DNA of 64,000 bases from Chrysogorgia sp. JL179-B06 (Eukaryota; Cnidaria; Anthozoa; Scleralcyonacea; Chrysogorgiidae), in the NCBI GenBank assembly GCA_035772405.1, contig JAYKKM010000221.1:372001-436000 (forward strand), written 5' to 3'. Shown piece after piece: positions 47,301-54,230 of this stretch (the first letter of the stretch is position 1; each line of letters begins with the position of its first letter). The translations under genes and the position numbers were made by a program. The notes beneath the pieces are model-generated. The model ran no database searches, was not told where the DNA came from, and was given only the letters and a program-made list of their open reading frames with translations.

Positions 47301-48938
47301 TTTAGTACTTTGAAAATATAGAATAGAATCTCCCGGAAGAGATTTTTTATTGTGGGGAAGGCAAGAATATATTATATATAGACAACTGGAATTCGACGCA
47401 ATTTGTGCCCTTCGCTATTGCTTCACCTTGCATAATAAGATCTGGTGTGACACCGTATGACAAATACGGGCGCAGGTTCAACTCCCGTGGGATTGAATTT
47501 GTATGTAATATATCGGTCGCGCTAAACATAGTAAGTAGAGGGGGATGGTTTGGAAGCTCCATTGTCTTTCAAGATGACGCAATGATCATGTTATTGTTTT
47601 GGAGAAAGCGTTTGTTATTGGTTGGAGAAAGGAAATTCTATGGACACGTGACGACGAAGGACTCACAACACGTGACAATGAAGGACTACACTAATTAAAT
47701 CTGAACGTTGTTATTGGATGATTGCTTCATTATACAGAAAATACAATACATTCAGTGACCGTGAAAGTGAACAATAACATAGCACAATGATTTTTGCGGA
47801 CCTTCCAAACCATCCCCTCTACTAACTATGTGCTAAACAAACGACATGTAATATACCTCCATAGCTAAAATAAGATTTAAACAAATTACTTTAACAAAAA
47901 CCCTTGAATTTCATTTACTTGTTTAGGTGCATTGTTTGGTAAACCATCAAGTCTACCGTATTCGAAAGTGAAAGAGTTGGGAATACACTTTGTTGGTTTA
48001 CCTTCAGATGTCGCGAATGCATTCGATTATTTTCCAAAAAAACCTAGTTTCTATGGCCAATTACAAAGACTGAAGCTATGGGAATGCAAGGATAAGTTCT
48101 CTTTTGCATTTAAGTCGCCATGTTTGGAGACACCGAATGGAGAATCTACCCCGTCAACAACATTTGCACCGTCTAACTTCTCGCCGTCTTTGAACTCTTC
48201 AAATCAGTTATCCAACACAATCCCAACAACCCGTAATCCCGCAGCACCTGTCGACAACCCAACGACTTTATCCCAGTCTATCTCTTCAACACTTGTGTCA
48301 GTAACCTCGTCGATTGTTTCCCCAATAATCACCAATAATGTTTCAACGCCAGTTAGCGTTTCAACTGCCTCAACCTTGACAATACCAAGCACAACGACAC
48401 AACCCATGCCAGTACAACGACACAACCCAGGACACCGTCTACGTCCTTGCTGCCTCAAGTCTTACCGACAACAATGCAACCAATACAATTAACCTTGAAC
48501 AAAACTACGCCAATACCAACATCAACACCGAGTACTTGCAACACTGCCACTCGAAATATAGCGACTTCAAACGGTATTGTATTCTATCTAAAAGAAGGTT
48601 TGACTTATAGCTCTTAATTATACAATTGCCCCTGGATTTTGGGTTTCCGAGTTGCCGACTAAATTTACCTTATCACAAGATTTGTCTTCAATATAGGTAC
48701 TGCATTTGGATTGATGGACGATAACAAGTGCATTCGAGCGACTGGGAAACTAGTGGCACGTACCGTTCTGCATGGTCGAGCAGTTCCTTCTGATTGTCTA
48801 GTGGTTGAAGTGGATACCCTTATTAATGAATGTGATATGAGACCGCTTGTGCCAGCAGCATTCGAGGAAGATGAGCCTATCCAAATTGGAGCGTTTTATG
48901 CATGGCCAATTTTAAAGCTTTCTCCGATTTCGAATTAG
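33609..48938 (+). CDS. Seven-exon gene: homeodomain-like + HMG-box-like + C-terminal module
   Basis: Exons: 33609-33758, 35967-36097, 43448-43636, 44417-44560, 47217-47282, 47927-48573, 48697-48938. All introns are GT-AG and the phases agree (0,1,1,1,1,1). Correcting one extra base in exon 2 and a 23-bp duplication in exon 6 gives a total divisible by three, about 514 residues. The N-terminus is homeodomain-like (helix 3 QVKNWLSNYK, with the conserved W and N). Next come an HMG-box-like segment (SGFNVF, KWGQITPEQKEIY), an unassigned module, a segment with LPYSKVKELGIHFVGLP, a Ser/Thr/Pro-rich linker and a C-terminal module ending IGAFYAWPILKL. From memory this module resembles the C-terminal domain of plant CACTA-type proteins, which is inference. 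Likely a nuclear DNA-binding protein, perhaps transposon-derived. As sequenced the frame is broken twice, so it may be a recent pseudogene. Confidence 0.72.
34594..35309. mobile_element. 716-bp palindromic element in intron 1
   Basis: Arms of about 230 bp are inverted: 'ggctaaatgcaggaattgct' left against 'gcaattcctgcatttagcc' right, plus 'aaagaaagaatggtt' and 'aaatatttttgcacaattta' with their complements. The termini are TGAAAACACGCATG-like. The superfamily is unknown. The long hairpin lies within the host pre-mRNA. Confidence 0.85.
35385..35574. repeat. 190-bp inverted repeat in intron 1
   Basis: 'gaatagaaattggccaccc' on the left pairs with 'gggtggccattttctatttc' on the right, and 'gatgcaaacatgagtgagtt' with its approximate complement. 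MITE-like. Confidence 0.75.
35967..36097 (+). CDS. Exon 2: homeodomain helix 3 and start of HMG-like segment; frameshift
   Basis: Starts in phase with NWLSNYKASIKQ, then a basic stretch QQPRKKK that could act as a nuclear localisation signal. At 36070-36075 a run of six T puts the downstream HMG-like sequence (KEELGE) one base out of frame; five T would keep it open into exon 3. Two donors are visible: GTATAG at 36098, which gives correct phase only after losing one T, and GTGGGT at 36058, which would skip the broken part and join exon 3 in phase. The second would delete the first HMG-like helix. Confidence 0.65.
36301..36383. repeat. (TA)n tract at the left edge of the tRNA-like array
   Basis: About 41 TA units that run directly into 'ggtaatatttggcatttc', the unit border. 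The array unit itself contains 'acctataatatacc' at this point, so the tract could have expanded from it. Confidence 0.95.
36514..36588 (-). tRNA. tRNA-like core, minus copy 1
   Basis: Same core as at 37807, inverted. A and B boxes are intact. The downstream A-run preceding it on the plus strand (minus T-run) is T6 here rather than T5. Confidence 0.55.
36791..36865 (-). tRNA. tRNA-like core, minus copy 2
   Basis: Inverted core with one change at the start of the anticodon arm (plus-strand 'gtgctgcg' in place of 'gtgcagcg'). Boxes intact. Confidence 0.55.
37069..37143 (-). tRNA. tRNA-like core, minus copy 3
   Basis: Inverted core identical to the consensus in the A and B boxes and the anticodon arm. 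Confidence 0.55.
37345..37419 (-). tRNA. tRNA-like core, minus copy 4
   Basis: Inverted core with two changes (plus-strand 'accttgcg' and 'gcagtgctc'). The second weakens the D/anticodon junction; boxes intact. Confidence 0.5.
37807..37881 (+). tRNA. Representative tRNA-like Pol III cassette (one of 16)
   Basis: The core has an intact A box (TAGCTCAGTGG) and B box (GGTTCAATTCC) at tRNA spacing, a D stem (GCTC/GAGC) and a T loop. A T5 run about 20 bases downstream is a plausible Pol III terminator, set in a small hairpin (AGTTGC...GCAACT). Defects argue against a normal tRNA. The anticodon arm CTGCACTAGCAATCGCAG is 18 rather than 17 nt; the T stem (GCGGG/CCTAC) has one mismatch and one wobble; G1 meets G72. 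If the loop is read as CTAGCAA, the anticodon would be AGC (Ala). I favour a tRNA-derived, SINE-like unit that may still be transcribed. Confidence 0.6.
40759..40986 (+). repeat. Array unit in which the tRNA-like core is replaced by (TA)n
   Basis: Left flank '...actcgtgactaggct' and right flank 'aactggtcccggtttgg' are normal, but the roughly 105 bp between them, including the whole tRNA-like core and its T5, are replaced by a (TA)n tract at about 40838-40904. Confidence 0.9.
41088..41150 (+). pseudogene. Truncated tRNA-like core
   Basis: Begins like the others but breaks inside the B box: 'gggttca' joins directly to 'aaatgtatgtattcc'. The 3' half of the core and the terminator are deleted, probably by recombination between short A-rich repeats. 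It also has 'gcactgcac' and 'gcagagtcg' changes. Confidence 0.85.
41234..41300. repeat. (TA)n tract at the right edge of the tRNA-like array
   Basis: TA repeats following 'gccaaatattacc', the mirror image of the left-edge tract at 36301-36383. The whole palindromic array is thus bounded by (TA)n on both sides. Confidence 0.92.
41301..41860. repeat. Short inverted repeats right of the array
   Basis: 'ggttatataccgagaccgag' with 'ctgaggtcgaggtatataac' (41303-41371), and 'caagggccaatacatg' with 'tattggcccttgaa' around a 'cccgggg' centre (41735-41780), are inverted pairs. 'atcatgattggt' near 41378 is also inverted near 41850. Two direct copies of 'cattcagtattagtcccac' sit at about 41497 and 41585. 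Confidence 0.6.
41895..42604 (-). mobile_element. Penelope-like element fragment, GIY-YIG endonuclease end
   Basis: Two minus-strand frames are continuous in content but separated by a frame break near 42345. The first (42604-42356) has the layout typical of the linker and start of the GIY-YIG region: NLKELLVPS, a Cys cluster GCFKCTAKQCGCCKE and NVVYLAEC. The second (42340-42089) has an FWI...L.GLN-like end (FWIGTLLTNLKGLN). The upstream reverse transcriptase is absent, so it is 5'-truncated. Past the frame come 'gatctgaggaaggctgtg' and '...gccgaaaa', as commonly follow these elements, and then (TA)n at the 3' side. Inactive. Confidence 0.8.
41941..41980 (-). other. Hammerhead-like core in the PLE 3' region
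   Basis: On the minus strand: CTGAGGA, A, stem GGCTG, loop, CAGCC, GAAA. This matches the hammerhead order CUGANGA-stem II-GAAA, except for one extra A before stem II. Penelope-like elements are known to carry hammerhead motifs, so this may be a relic. The flanking stems I and III were not established. Confidence 0.35.
42620..43447. other. AT-rich end of intron 2
   Basis: No gene or clear mobile element seen. A short GGAAC/GTTCC-type word cluster ('ccgaacacgctcagaatcc' region, 42785-42845) is present. Confidence 0.3.
43448..43636 (+). CDS. Exon 3: HMG-box-like core
   Basis: Enters in phase with one carried base and codes FSELGCKWGQITPEQKEIY, the W and EQK..Y signature expected in the second and third helices of an HMG box, followed by a helical LSDPQRCKRIITNMMKEV segment. 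Ends at AAAG|GTTTGT. The box is divided between exons 2 and 3 by the 7.35-kb intron. Confidence 0.75.
44417..44560 (+). CDS. Exon 4: unassigned module
   Basis: Acceptor TATCAG|AATTGG (44415-44416) is chosen over the upstream AG at 44409 because it alone keeps the frame from exon 3, giving ...VIK-E-LDSVEGVECLV. Ends at AATG|GTAAGT, a perfect donor. The sequence contains LYHGSTRLAHNFLSTN and DFARFCKN; I do not recognise the fold. Confidence 0.75.
44594..45209 (-). mobile_element. GC-rich insertion flanked by TTAA, LTR/promoter-like on the minus strand
   Basis: This 616-bp block in intron 4 is much richer in G and C than its surroundings and lies between two TTAA tetramers (44590-44593 and 45210-45213). 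On the minus strand it has a TATA-like GTTATATAAAGG (about 45125-45136) followed by pyrimidine-rich sequence, as in an LTR promoter region. The ends share only GTTCTC-type words. It could be a solo LTR or a TTAA-targeting DNA element; I cannot decide. Frames inside are compositional. Confidence 0.45.
45214..45919. other. AT-rich part of intron 4
   Basis: Contains a small 'gcttattca' transposon-like patch (45340-45400). Nothing else supported. Confidence 0.3.
45960..46218 (-). mobile_element. V-domain-type tRNA-derived SINE, minus strand
   Basis: On the minus strand the head has A box TGGTCTACTGG and B box AGTTCGAATCC. Downstream is GTGAGTTTTCTCCGGGTTCT + CCGGTTCCTCC, which corresponds to the conserved V-domain motif known from V-SINEs and related LINE tails. 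It lies antisense in intron 4. The 3' end is AT-rich and not sharply defined. Confidence 0.75.
46255..46432. mobile_element. 178-bp MITE, AGGCGCTGTTACAC termini, TSD TAA
   Basis: Ends AGGCGCTGTTACACTGTGCA and TGCACAGTGTAACAGCGCCT are perfectly inverted, flanked by TAA at 46252-46254 and 46433-46435. A 3-bp TAA/TTA duplication is typical of PIF/Harbinger insertions. Confidence 0.85.
46527..46806 (+). mobile_element. hAT-like MITE copy A (280 bp), TSD GACTGTTC
   Basis: Termini 'agttagtagaggggatgg' and 'ccccctctaccaact' are inverted. GACTGTTC occurs on both sides (46519-46526 and 46807-46814), an 8-bp duplication as in hAT elements. Copy B lies at 47528-47830 in reverse orientation, and a fragment at about 53775-53840. 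Confidence 0.85.
46867..46970. mobile_element. 104-bp MITE, TGCGTTTACACTAG termini
   Basis: Ends TGCGTTTACACTAG and CTAGTGTAAACGCA are perfect inverted repeats; inner arms 'aaaagtaaccggattc' and 'gaatccgattactttt' also pair. In intron 4. Confidence 0.85.
46991..47086. repeat. 96-bp inverted repeat
   Basis: 'acgtcaaacttttcatgagt' pairs with 'actcatgaaaagtttgacgt', with the pairing continuing through 'cgaactc'/'gagttcg'. MITE-like, just before exon 5. Confidence 0.85.
47217..47282 (+). CDS. Exon 5: short helical linker
   Basis: Acceptor CTTTAG at 47211-47216; phase agrees with exon 4. Codes SFSDKKEISQQMIQNLFNQK and ends at TTCA|GTGAGT. Only 22 codons. Confidence 0.65.
47528..47830 (-). mobile_element. 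hAT-like MITE copy B (303 bp)
   Basis: Inverted relative to copy A at 46527-46806. Flanks CGCTAAAC and TGCTAAAC match in 7 of 8 bases. In intron 5 (47283-47926). Confidence 0.85.
47927..48573 (+). CDS. Exon 6: LPYSKVKELGIHF module and S/T/P-rich linker; frame broken by a 23-bp duplication
   Basis: Acceptor GTTTAG. First about 60 codons: KPSSLPYSKVKELGIHFVGL and a KKPSFYGQLQRLK block, compact and charged. Then a Ser/Thr/Pro/Asn-rich linker. An imperfect tandem repeat (18 matching positions less one, at 48388 and 48411, spacing 23) shifts the frame by two. Reading on in the original frame stops at 48490. In the shifted frame the S/T/P-rich composition continues to the donor at 48574 and arrives in the phase needed by exon 7. 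Confidence 0.7.
48697..48938 (+). CDS. Exon 7: C-terminal module
   Basis: Acceptor ATATAG (48691-48696) after a 123-bp intron. Codes TAFGLMDDNKCIRATGKLVA, HGRAVPSDCLVVEVD and IGAFYAWPILKLSPISN before TAG at 48936. The order small insert / HG.P / VEVD / IG.F..W is the layout I remember for a C-terminal domain of plant CACTA-type proteins; relation is inferred, not demonstrated. Confidence 0.75.
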
Positions 48939-49056
48939 CTTTGCTTCAATCTCGACATATAGTATTTATTAGATATAAAACTCTGTAAAATCTTTTAACG
49001 TGAACGAAATATGCCGATCCTAAAGCATTGTTTCTATTTAGTTGCAACGGTGTCTT

Positions 49057-49062
49057 AATAAA
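49057..49062 (+). terminator. Candidate polyadenylation signal
   Basis: AATAAA lies 119 bp after the stop codon of the seven-exon gene and just before the nested MITE at 49080. It is the nearest canonical signal. Confidence 0.5.
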
Positions 49063-49079
49063 ACGACCGTGCAAGTTAA

Positions 49080-49415
49080 AGCCTAGTTTACACTTGTCGT
49101 AAGAATCGTAACGCAGCGACATACGCAAGCGAAGTAAGCGCTTAATGGTAGATGAACTTCTTTGAATTTAGGAAGAACAAAGACTTCAATTGACCATGAA
49201 GTGCTTAAGCCTGGTTTCCATATGGTCGCTACGCTGTCTTTGCGGTCGCGGAAGTGAAGCAGTGAAGCGTGTTTCTTTTGTCATAACAAAAGAAACACGC
49301 TTCACTGCTTCACTTCTGCAACCGTAAAGACAGCGCAGCAACCATATGGAAACCAGGCTTTAGCGCGCTTGCGTATGTCGCTGCGTTACGATTCTTACGA
49401 CAAGTGTAAACGGCT
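49080..49415. mobile_element. Outer MITE of a nested pair, TSD TAA
   Basis: The arms AGCCTAGTTTACACTTGTCG... and ...CGACAAGTGTAAACGGCT are inverted over about 60 bp (including 'gtaacgcagcgacatacgca'). Flanked by TAA at 49077-49079 and 49416-49418. A second MITE is inserted in it at 49208-49359. Confidence 0.85.
49208..49359. mobile_element. Inner MITE inserted into the outer one, TSD TTA
   Basis: 152-bp near-perfect palindrome: AGCCTGGTTTCCATATGGT...ACCATATGGAAACCAGGCT, centre 'cttttgtcataacaaaag'. Flanked by TTA at 49205-49207 and 49360-49362. A relative fragment with the same right arm ('aatcaggct' then TAA) follows at about 49419-49515. The TSDs fit PIF/Harbinger. Confidence 0.88.
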
Positions 49416-49626
49416 TAAGCGTTGCAACGTATTTCTTTTGTTATAAAGAAACACGTCACTGCGCTTTGTTTCCGCGCCTGTTAAGACAGCGTCGCGACCA
49501 AATAGAAATCAGGCTTAATCAGTTTACTATGTATATTTAAAAACTACCGTCATGTCTTCCCAATTTGTTTTTCTAAATTGGTTGGAAGTAAGGAAGATAC
49601 TTTCATGATTTCGAATGCTTGTGCTT

Positions 49627-49813
49627 TAATAGGTTTCACGACTGTGCAGGCTGGCCCATTTTGTAAGTAGGGCAAACACAATTAATCTTAATTAAAAAAT
49701 ATGTGACTTTGTCTTGATCCCAAAAGCATAAGTAACCGTTATGTCCCTAACATTTTATCATTGTGTTTGCCCTGCTAGCAAAATGGCGACCACTACCGTG
49801 AAACCTTCTATTA
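49627..49813. mobile_element. 187-bp TIR element
   Basis: 'taataggtttcacg' with 'cgtgaaaccttctatta', and 'gtagggcaaacaca' with 'tgtgtttgccctgc', form long imperfect inverted arms of about 55 bp. MITE-like. Confidence 0.75.
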
Positions 49814-49885
49814 AAACTGCGCATAACCAAATCTAATTTTGGTTCAAGCAAATAAAAATTATAGCCATTAAAAACTTGATAGTAA

Positions 49886-49935
<50 letters not shown>

Positions 49936-49948
49936 GTGTGTGCATGTG

Positions 49949-50104
<156 letters not shown>

Positions 50105-50418
50105 TGTGGAGATTGTCGGCTGGGTTGGTGTAGTCTGAGAAGACTGCACTGGTCTGGACGAGCAAATTTCACAACGTGTACTTATATTAGGTTCAAACTA
50201 TTTACTAATTATTATACTGTAGTTGGGCCCTTTCTTTTTCTTTCTTTCTTTCGTTTATGTTACATATACAAGTACTTATCTCAATTGTCTTTATTACTAA
50301 CATAGGAGAGGACCAACTCGAAAGCATTTTAGCTACTTTGGTCGCCGCACACATATTTCGTTATATTTATATATCCGTATTTGTCTTTCGTTATATCTAA
50401 AATTTCAACATGTAATTA

Positions 50419-50898
50419 CAGCAAAACCCGCGTATAAGAAGCTAGATTTTAAGAACCTGTTAGGCTAAGATTCTCCATTTAGACCCCCCTTTACATATAA
50501 GAATCTGTTTTAGGCTAAAATCTGAAACCAGGTTCTTATTTTATCAAATAGAGTCAAAATTAAAATAAACTCTACAAAGTAATGAAAGAAAATAAACTCA
50601 AAGAATGAAAATGAATCAGAACCAGACAAATAGTGTGTATAGGTCTACAGTTGTATACGTTATTTTACACACACTAAGCTGTAAATTGCATACAGGGTTT
50701 GTATTTGCTTAGATTGCAGTCATTTGGAGAAAATGTATGCATAATTTATATCAATAGACCACACTTACCAAAACCAAGTCGCTTTTTTCTCAAGAAAATA
50801 AAAATCTGTTTATGTTTTTACAGTAAACACCATTTATATAAGAACCTTTTTAGGATAACTTGAAAAAAATCTAGGTTCTTATACGCGGGTTTTTACTG
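50419..50898. mobile_element. pogo/Tigger-like MITE, TSD TA
   Basis: Left end CAGCAAAACCCGCGTATAAG and right end ATACGCGGGTTTTTACTG are inverted and flanked by TA (50417-50418 and 50899-50900). The CAGTAAAACCCCGNNTATAAG-type terminus is characteristic of pogo/Tigger elements. Inside, 'aagaacctgttaggctaa'-like words recur in both orientations. No transposase. Confidence 0.8.
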
Positions 50899-51084
50899 TA
50901 TTATATAACATAGTGTATATAGTGTCTATAACTGGACTTGAAACTTACCAACAGAGTTAGAAATAAATATTCGGTTTGTTATATAAATGTCGGTAATGCT
51001 TTTATATTAAGCTGAATTTTATCGCGAATCTTATTGAATGTAAAACTCTGAACTGTTTGTCAGAACTCAGACCCAGTAGCAAAA

Positions 51085-51600
51085 AGTCATTTTCTTATTA
51101 AGAAAATTTTTCTTATTTCTAGAATTATTTGTCTTGAAACAAGAAAATTATTTTCTTAATAAGAAAATATTTCTTAAAATAAGAAATATTTTGTATTGCA
51201 AGAAATAAGATTTTACAATTTCTTAAAATAAGAAAATATTATATTGAAGTAAGAAAATGATTTTCTTGAAAAGAAAAACATTTCTTAAAGTAAGAAATAT
51301 TTTCTTTTTTCTGAAACTCAGAAAATATTTTCTTGAAGAAAATGTTCCTCAATAAGAATAAGAATAAGAATAAACCTGCAAGAATCGATTTTACTAAAAA
51401 CAAGAACATATTTTCTTAAAACAAGAAAATATTTTCTTACCAAGAATAAACCAAGAATCAATTTTAATAAAACAAGAAAATATTTTTTCACCAAGAACAA
51501 TTTTACTTAAAACAAGAAATATTAGCAATGAATTTCTTATCAAGATGACACGAATACAATCAATTTTACTAGTAACAAGAAAATATTTCTTGGATTCAAT
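51085..51600. repeat. AAGAAA/TTTCTT repeat block 1
   Basis: Low-complexity but patterned sequence of alternating AAGAAAAT and ATTTTCTT words that form many short palindromes. It starts with 'agtagcaaaaagtcattttc', the inverted counterpart of the right end of block 2 ('aaaaccattttttgctgtg' at about 56354-56373). Probably a foldback element family. Confidence 0.75.
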
Positions 51601-51719
51601 TTAAATATAATCATTACCGGTATATACACTCAAATGAAACAAGCCGTTTTAGTTGACCCGAACGAGGATTTATTTATTGTAGACTGTTAACAATGTCTTG
51701 AATATAACGTTTTGAGTGT

Positions 51720-52198
51720 ATAGTAGCCATTTATAGAGTGAATAAAACGTCGCGCGAGCGCGACGCGGAGTCGTCTTGGTGTCATTCGAGTAGCTTTATA
51801 AACCGGCAAGATATACTGGCTCGCTTAACTTGACATTTTGCTGATATTATATATAATTTCAACTTAGTTGTGTGAGCAATGTTATTCCGAGTTAACCTCC
51901 AACTCCAATTGGCGGGGATTGCGGGCAAGTATAGGGATTTGTGGGATTTGTGGGGTTTATGGATATTTCCCAGAAGTCCTAGTGAGTTTGCGCCATATTT
52001 GAATATCTCGTGGTCGCGAAAAGTTGAAACACTTTACTGGTTTGTGTCTTGGATTCTGTGTTTGGTAAACCGCTTTGTGTTACCAATTCTAAAGAAGTGG
52101 CTGATCATCAATTATTCGTCTGTGTTACAAAATCCTGGCTGCAGGGGTTAATACGGCAATGACGCGATTTAAGCTTTCAGTAAAGTTCGAAGACGAAG
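51720..52198 (+). other. CpG-rich promoter-like region with candidate first exon
   Basis: A CpG palindrome (cgtcgcgcgagcgcgacg, 51748-51765) and a TATA-like 'ctttataaacc' (about 51793) precede two candidate starts. ATG 51879 opens a 90-codon frame with an internal donor-like A|GTGAGT at about 51980. ATG 52159 opens a 13-codon frame (MTRFKLSVKFEDE) ending at AAG|GTAGTT. Either could be the first exon of a plus-strand gene; no further exon was recognised. Confidence 0.3.
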
Positions 52199-52779
52199 GT
52201 AGTTGACTCTGATCAACTAATTAATATATTATATAGTTCCTAAATGCATCTGAATGTTTGATGCAAATCAAATAGTTGTCCTGAAGTTATCTTATCAAAA
52301 ACTTTGTCTTAGAGGATTCCATTCCACTGTATGGGAAGAGTTATTTTTCAATTGAAATGTGGATAATCATGTGTCTATAAATCAAAATATTAATTTGAAT
52401 GGAGAAAGCCCATCCTTAATAGGCTTCATCTGGTCTCAGGAAACAAAATGGCATGTTATACAAACATTTATCAGGAATAACCGTTTGCATAACCTTTTAT
52501 TTGTTTATGATACTGATTAAGTATGAATACAAATAACAATAAACAAAAGGAATTTCTAAGGATTTAAATCCTTGCTGAAAAGCACAAATTCAGAGTAGGG
52601 GTTTGGTTTTAGAAGTGTTGTTATCATAATTTTTATGTGTACAGTTAATTTAACTTCCAAACATTTGGCACCGCATTACTCAAAATATTTCTTCATGTGA
52701 TATTGCATACCGGTTGTCAACAAGTTATATATTCTTGATTTTTCATCGAATTAAAATACATGTGGCAAACAAGTGCCAA

Positions 52780-53040
52780 GTGAATCAGCTCAGATGATAC
52801 ATGGGCAATTGTTAAGCGCAAATCCTCAGAAAGTGTCCCAGACAGGGCTTGAACCTGTAACCTTCTGATTGCCTGTGACATGCTCTAATATCAAGACTCT
52901 TATGGAGAGTGAAGGTCACAATCAATGATGTACTGGTTTGATCAAGCTATATTCACTGCATATTCAATATTCACTATAAACCAGTAATACTTGGGAAACT
53001 GTCTGGGATTCATTTTCTGAGGATTTGAGCTTGACGATCA
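52780..53040 (-). mobile_element. SINE family 1, degraded head-to-head composite
   Basis: Minus-strand B box GGTTCAAGCCC (52845-52855); the A box region is rearranged. The left flank 'gcaaatcctcagaaagtgtc' is repeated inverted at about 53005-53035 ('attttctgaggatttgagct'), so two SINE ends face each other around 52920. Confidence 0.6.
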
Positions 53041-53112
53041 TCCTGTATATATTTGCATAACAAGACCGTTTAATGAGACTTATAATAAAGTAACATTACA
53101 CGTATACATGTA

Positions 53113-53247
53113 GGTTAGATAATGGTCACAAGTGTTCTATGGGATATAAAGTCACGGCAATTACAGTAGTTAGAAGGCCCAGAGTGGACTTCTATCTAAT
53201 TCGAGGGACTCTGTATCCCATAGAGCACAAGGAACCATTATCTAACA
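53113..53247. repeat. 135-bp inverted repeat
   Basis: 'gttagataatggtcacaag' and 'tctatgggat' on the left pair with 'atcccatagagcacaag' and 'ccattatctaac' on the right. MITE-like; the ORF between is incidental. Confidence 0.75.
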
Positions 53248-53774
53248 GTCTTAGAGAATGGTTGAAACCACAAAGTAATTTCAACTTTTACTATAATTTT
53301 TTTTTGTCTCACACATTTTCCTGAAACATTGACTTATTTAATTCATTAGTGAACTCTATATAGAGTCCACTGTGCTATGACTAAAGAAAACAAAATATAT
53401 TTTTGTGGAATATATATATAGAGTTATATATATTTATACTATATAGAGTTCACTATTAACCTGTCTAATCTTGATGAATTAAAGCACTATGGAGTATAGA
53501 GCAGTGAAATACTCGATATGGATTGGTTGAGTTGTTGCAACCATTATCTAATGTTAATTCATTAAAGTAAATGGTTTGAACCTAGGAGTATCATTATATG
53601 TGTGAAGTTGATCGTCCACACCATAGTCAATAGAGGTATTAGTCTGGAAACCCGGCGAACTTCAAAGCGGCTAAAAAAGCTGCAATTTATGTTGAGGATG
53701 CCCTGGAAGTGCACAAGTCTTTTGTTTTACGTTCATTAATATTTCTACAGCAAGGTTGAGTGACTAAACCCAAA

Positions 53775-53840
53775 CGCCGCAATTGGATGCTTGCTTCATT
53801 ATACAGAAAATACAAAGTGTTCAGCAAGTGTGAAAGTGCA
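53775..53840. repeat. Fragment of the hAT-like MITE family
   Basis: 'ttgcttcattatacagaaaa' and neighbouring words match 47715-47775 in copy B. No TIRs remain. Confidence 0.6.
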
Positions 53841-54084
53841 CACATTTGCATAAACGTGAACAAAAACTTGCAATTTTACCAGCTGGACAAATTTATTTAG
53901 CTTATTTTGGTAAGTTTGATTTTATTTTATTTACTAATAATTTTTTTATTATGCTTGTGAAAGAGCATATACATACAGTACCTTCAAAAATCTATATGAT
54001 TTTTCAATAATTTGAAAATTTTTTCTCCTTACCAACAAAAACTGGGTGTTCAGTGGATGCACAGTACACGGTACACCCACTTCA

Positions 54085-54170
54085 CCAACTCCTTGACGGG
54101 GGTACCTGTTTATGTTTTAAGTTTGTCAAAGACTGTGTACACTCTGACAAACTTAAAACATTAACATGTA
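54085..54170. repeat. Hairpin sequence
   Basis: 'gggtacctgtttatg' + 'ttttaagtttgtcaaag' pairs with 'tctgacaaacttaaaac' + 'attaacatgtacc'. A stem of about 30 bp. Confidence 0.7.
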
Positions 54171-54182
54171 CCAGTACTCCAT

Positions 54183-54230
54183 CCTAGACTCAATAGCTCA
54201 ATGGTTAGAGCATCTCACCAACAAAATTAC
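54183..54230 (+). mobile_element. SINE family 1, A-box fragment
   Basis: 'gactcaatagctcaatgg' with 'ttagagcatctcac' matches the tRNA-like head of the family at 63636-63667. The A box TAGCTCAATGG is at 54194-54204. Body and B box are missing. Confidence 0.6.

Noticed and set aside
47405..47698. 97-codon frame and a B-box-like GGTTCAACTCC at about 47477
   Set aside because: The frame overlaps intron 5 and the hAT-like MITE; no matching A box at the right spacing was found, so I do not call a SINE.
48413..48431. 19-nt intron (GT...AG) in exon 6
   Set aside because: Far below usable intron size, and removal would lead exon 7 into a stop; the 23-bp duplication explains the frame better.
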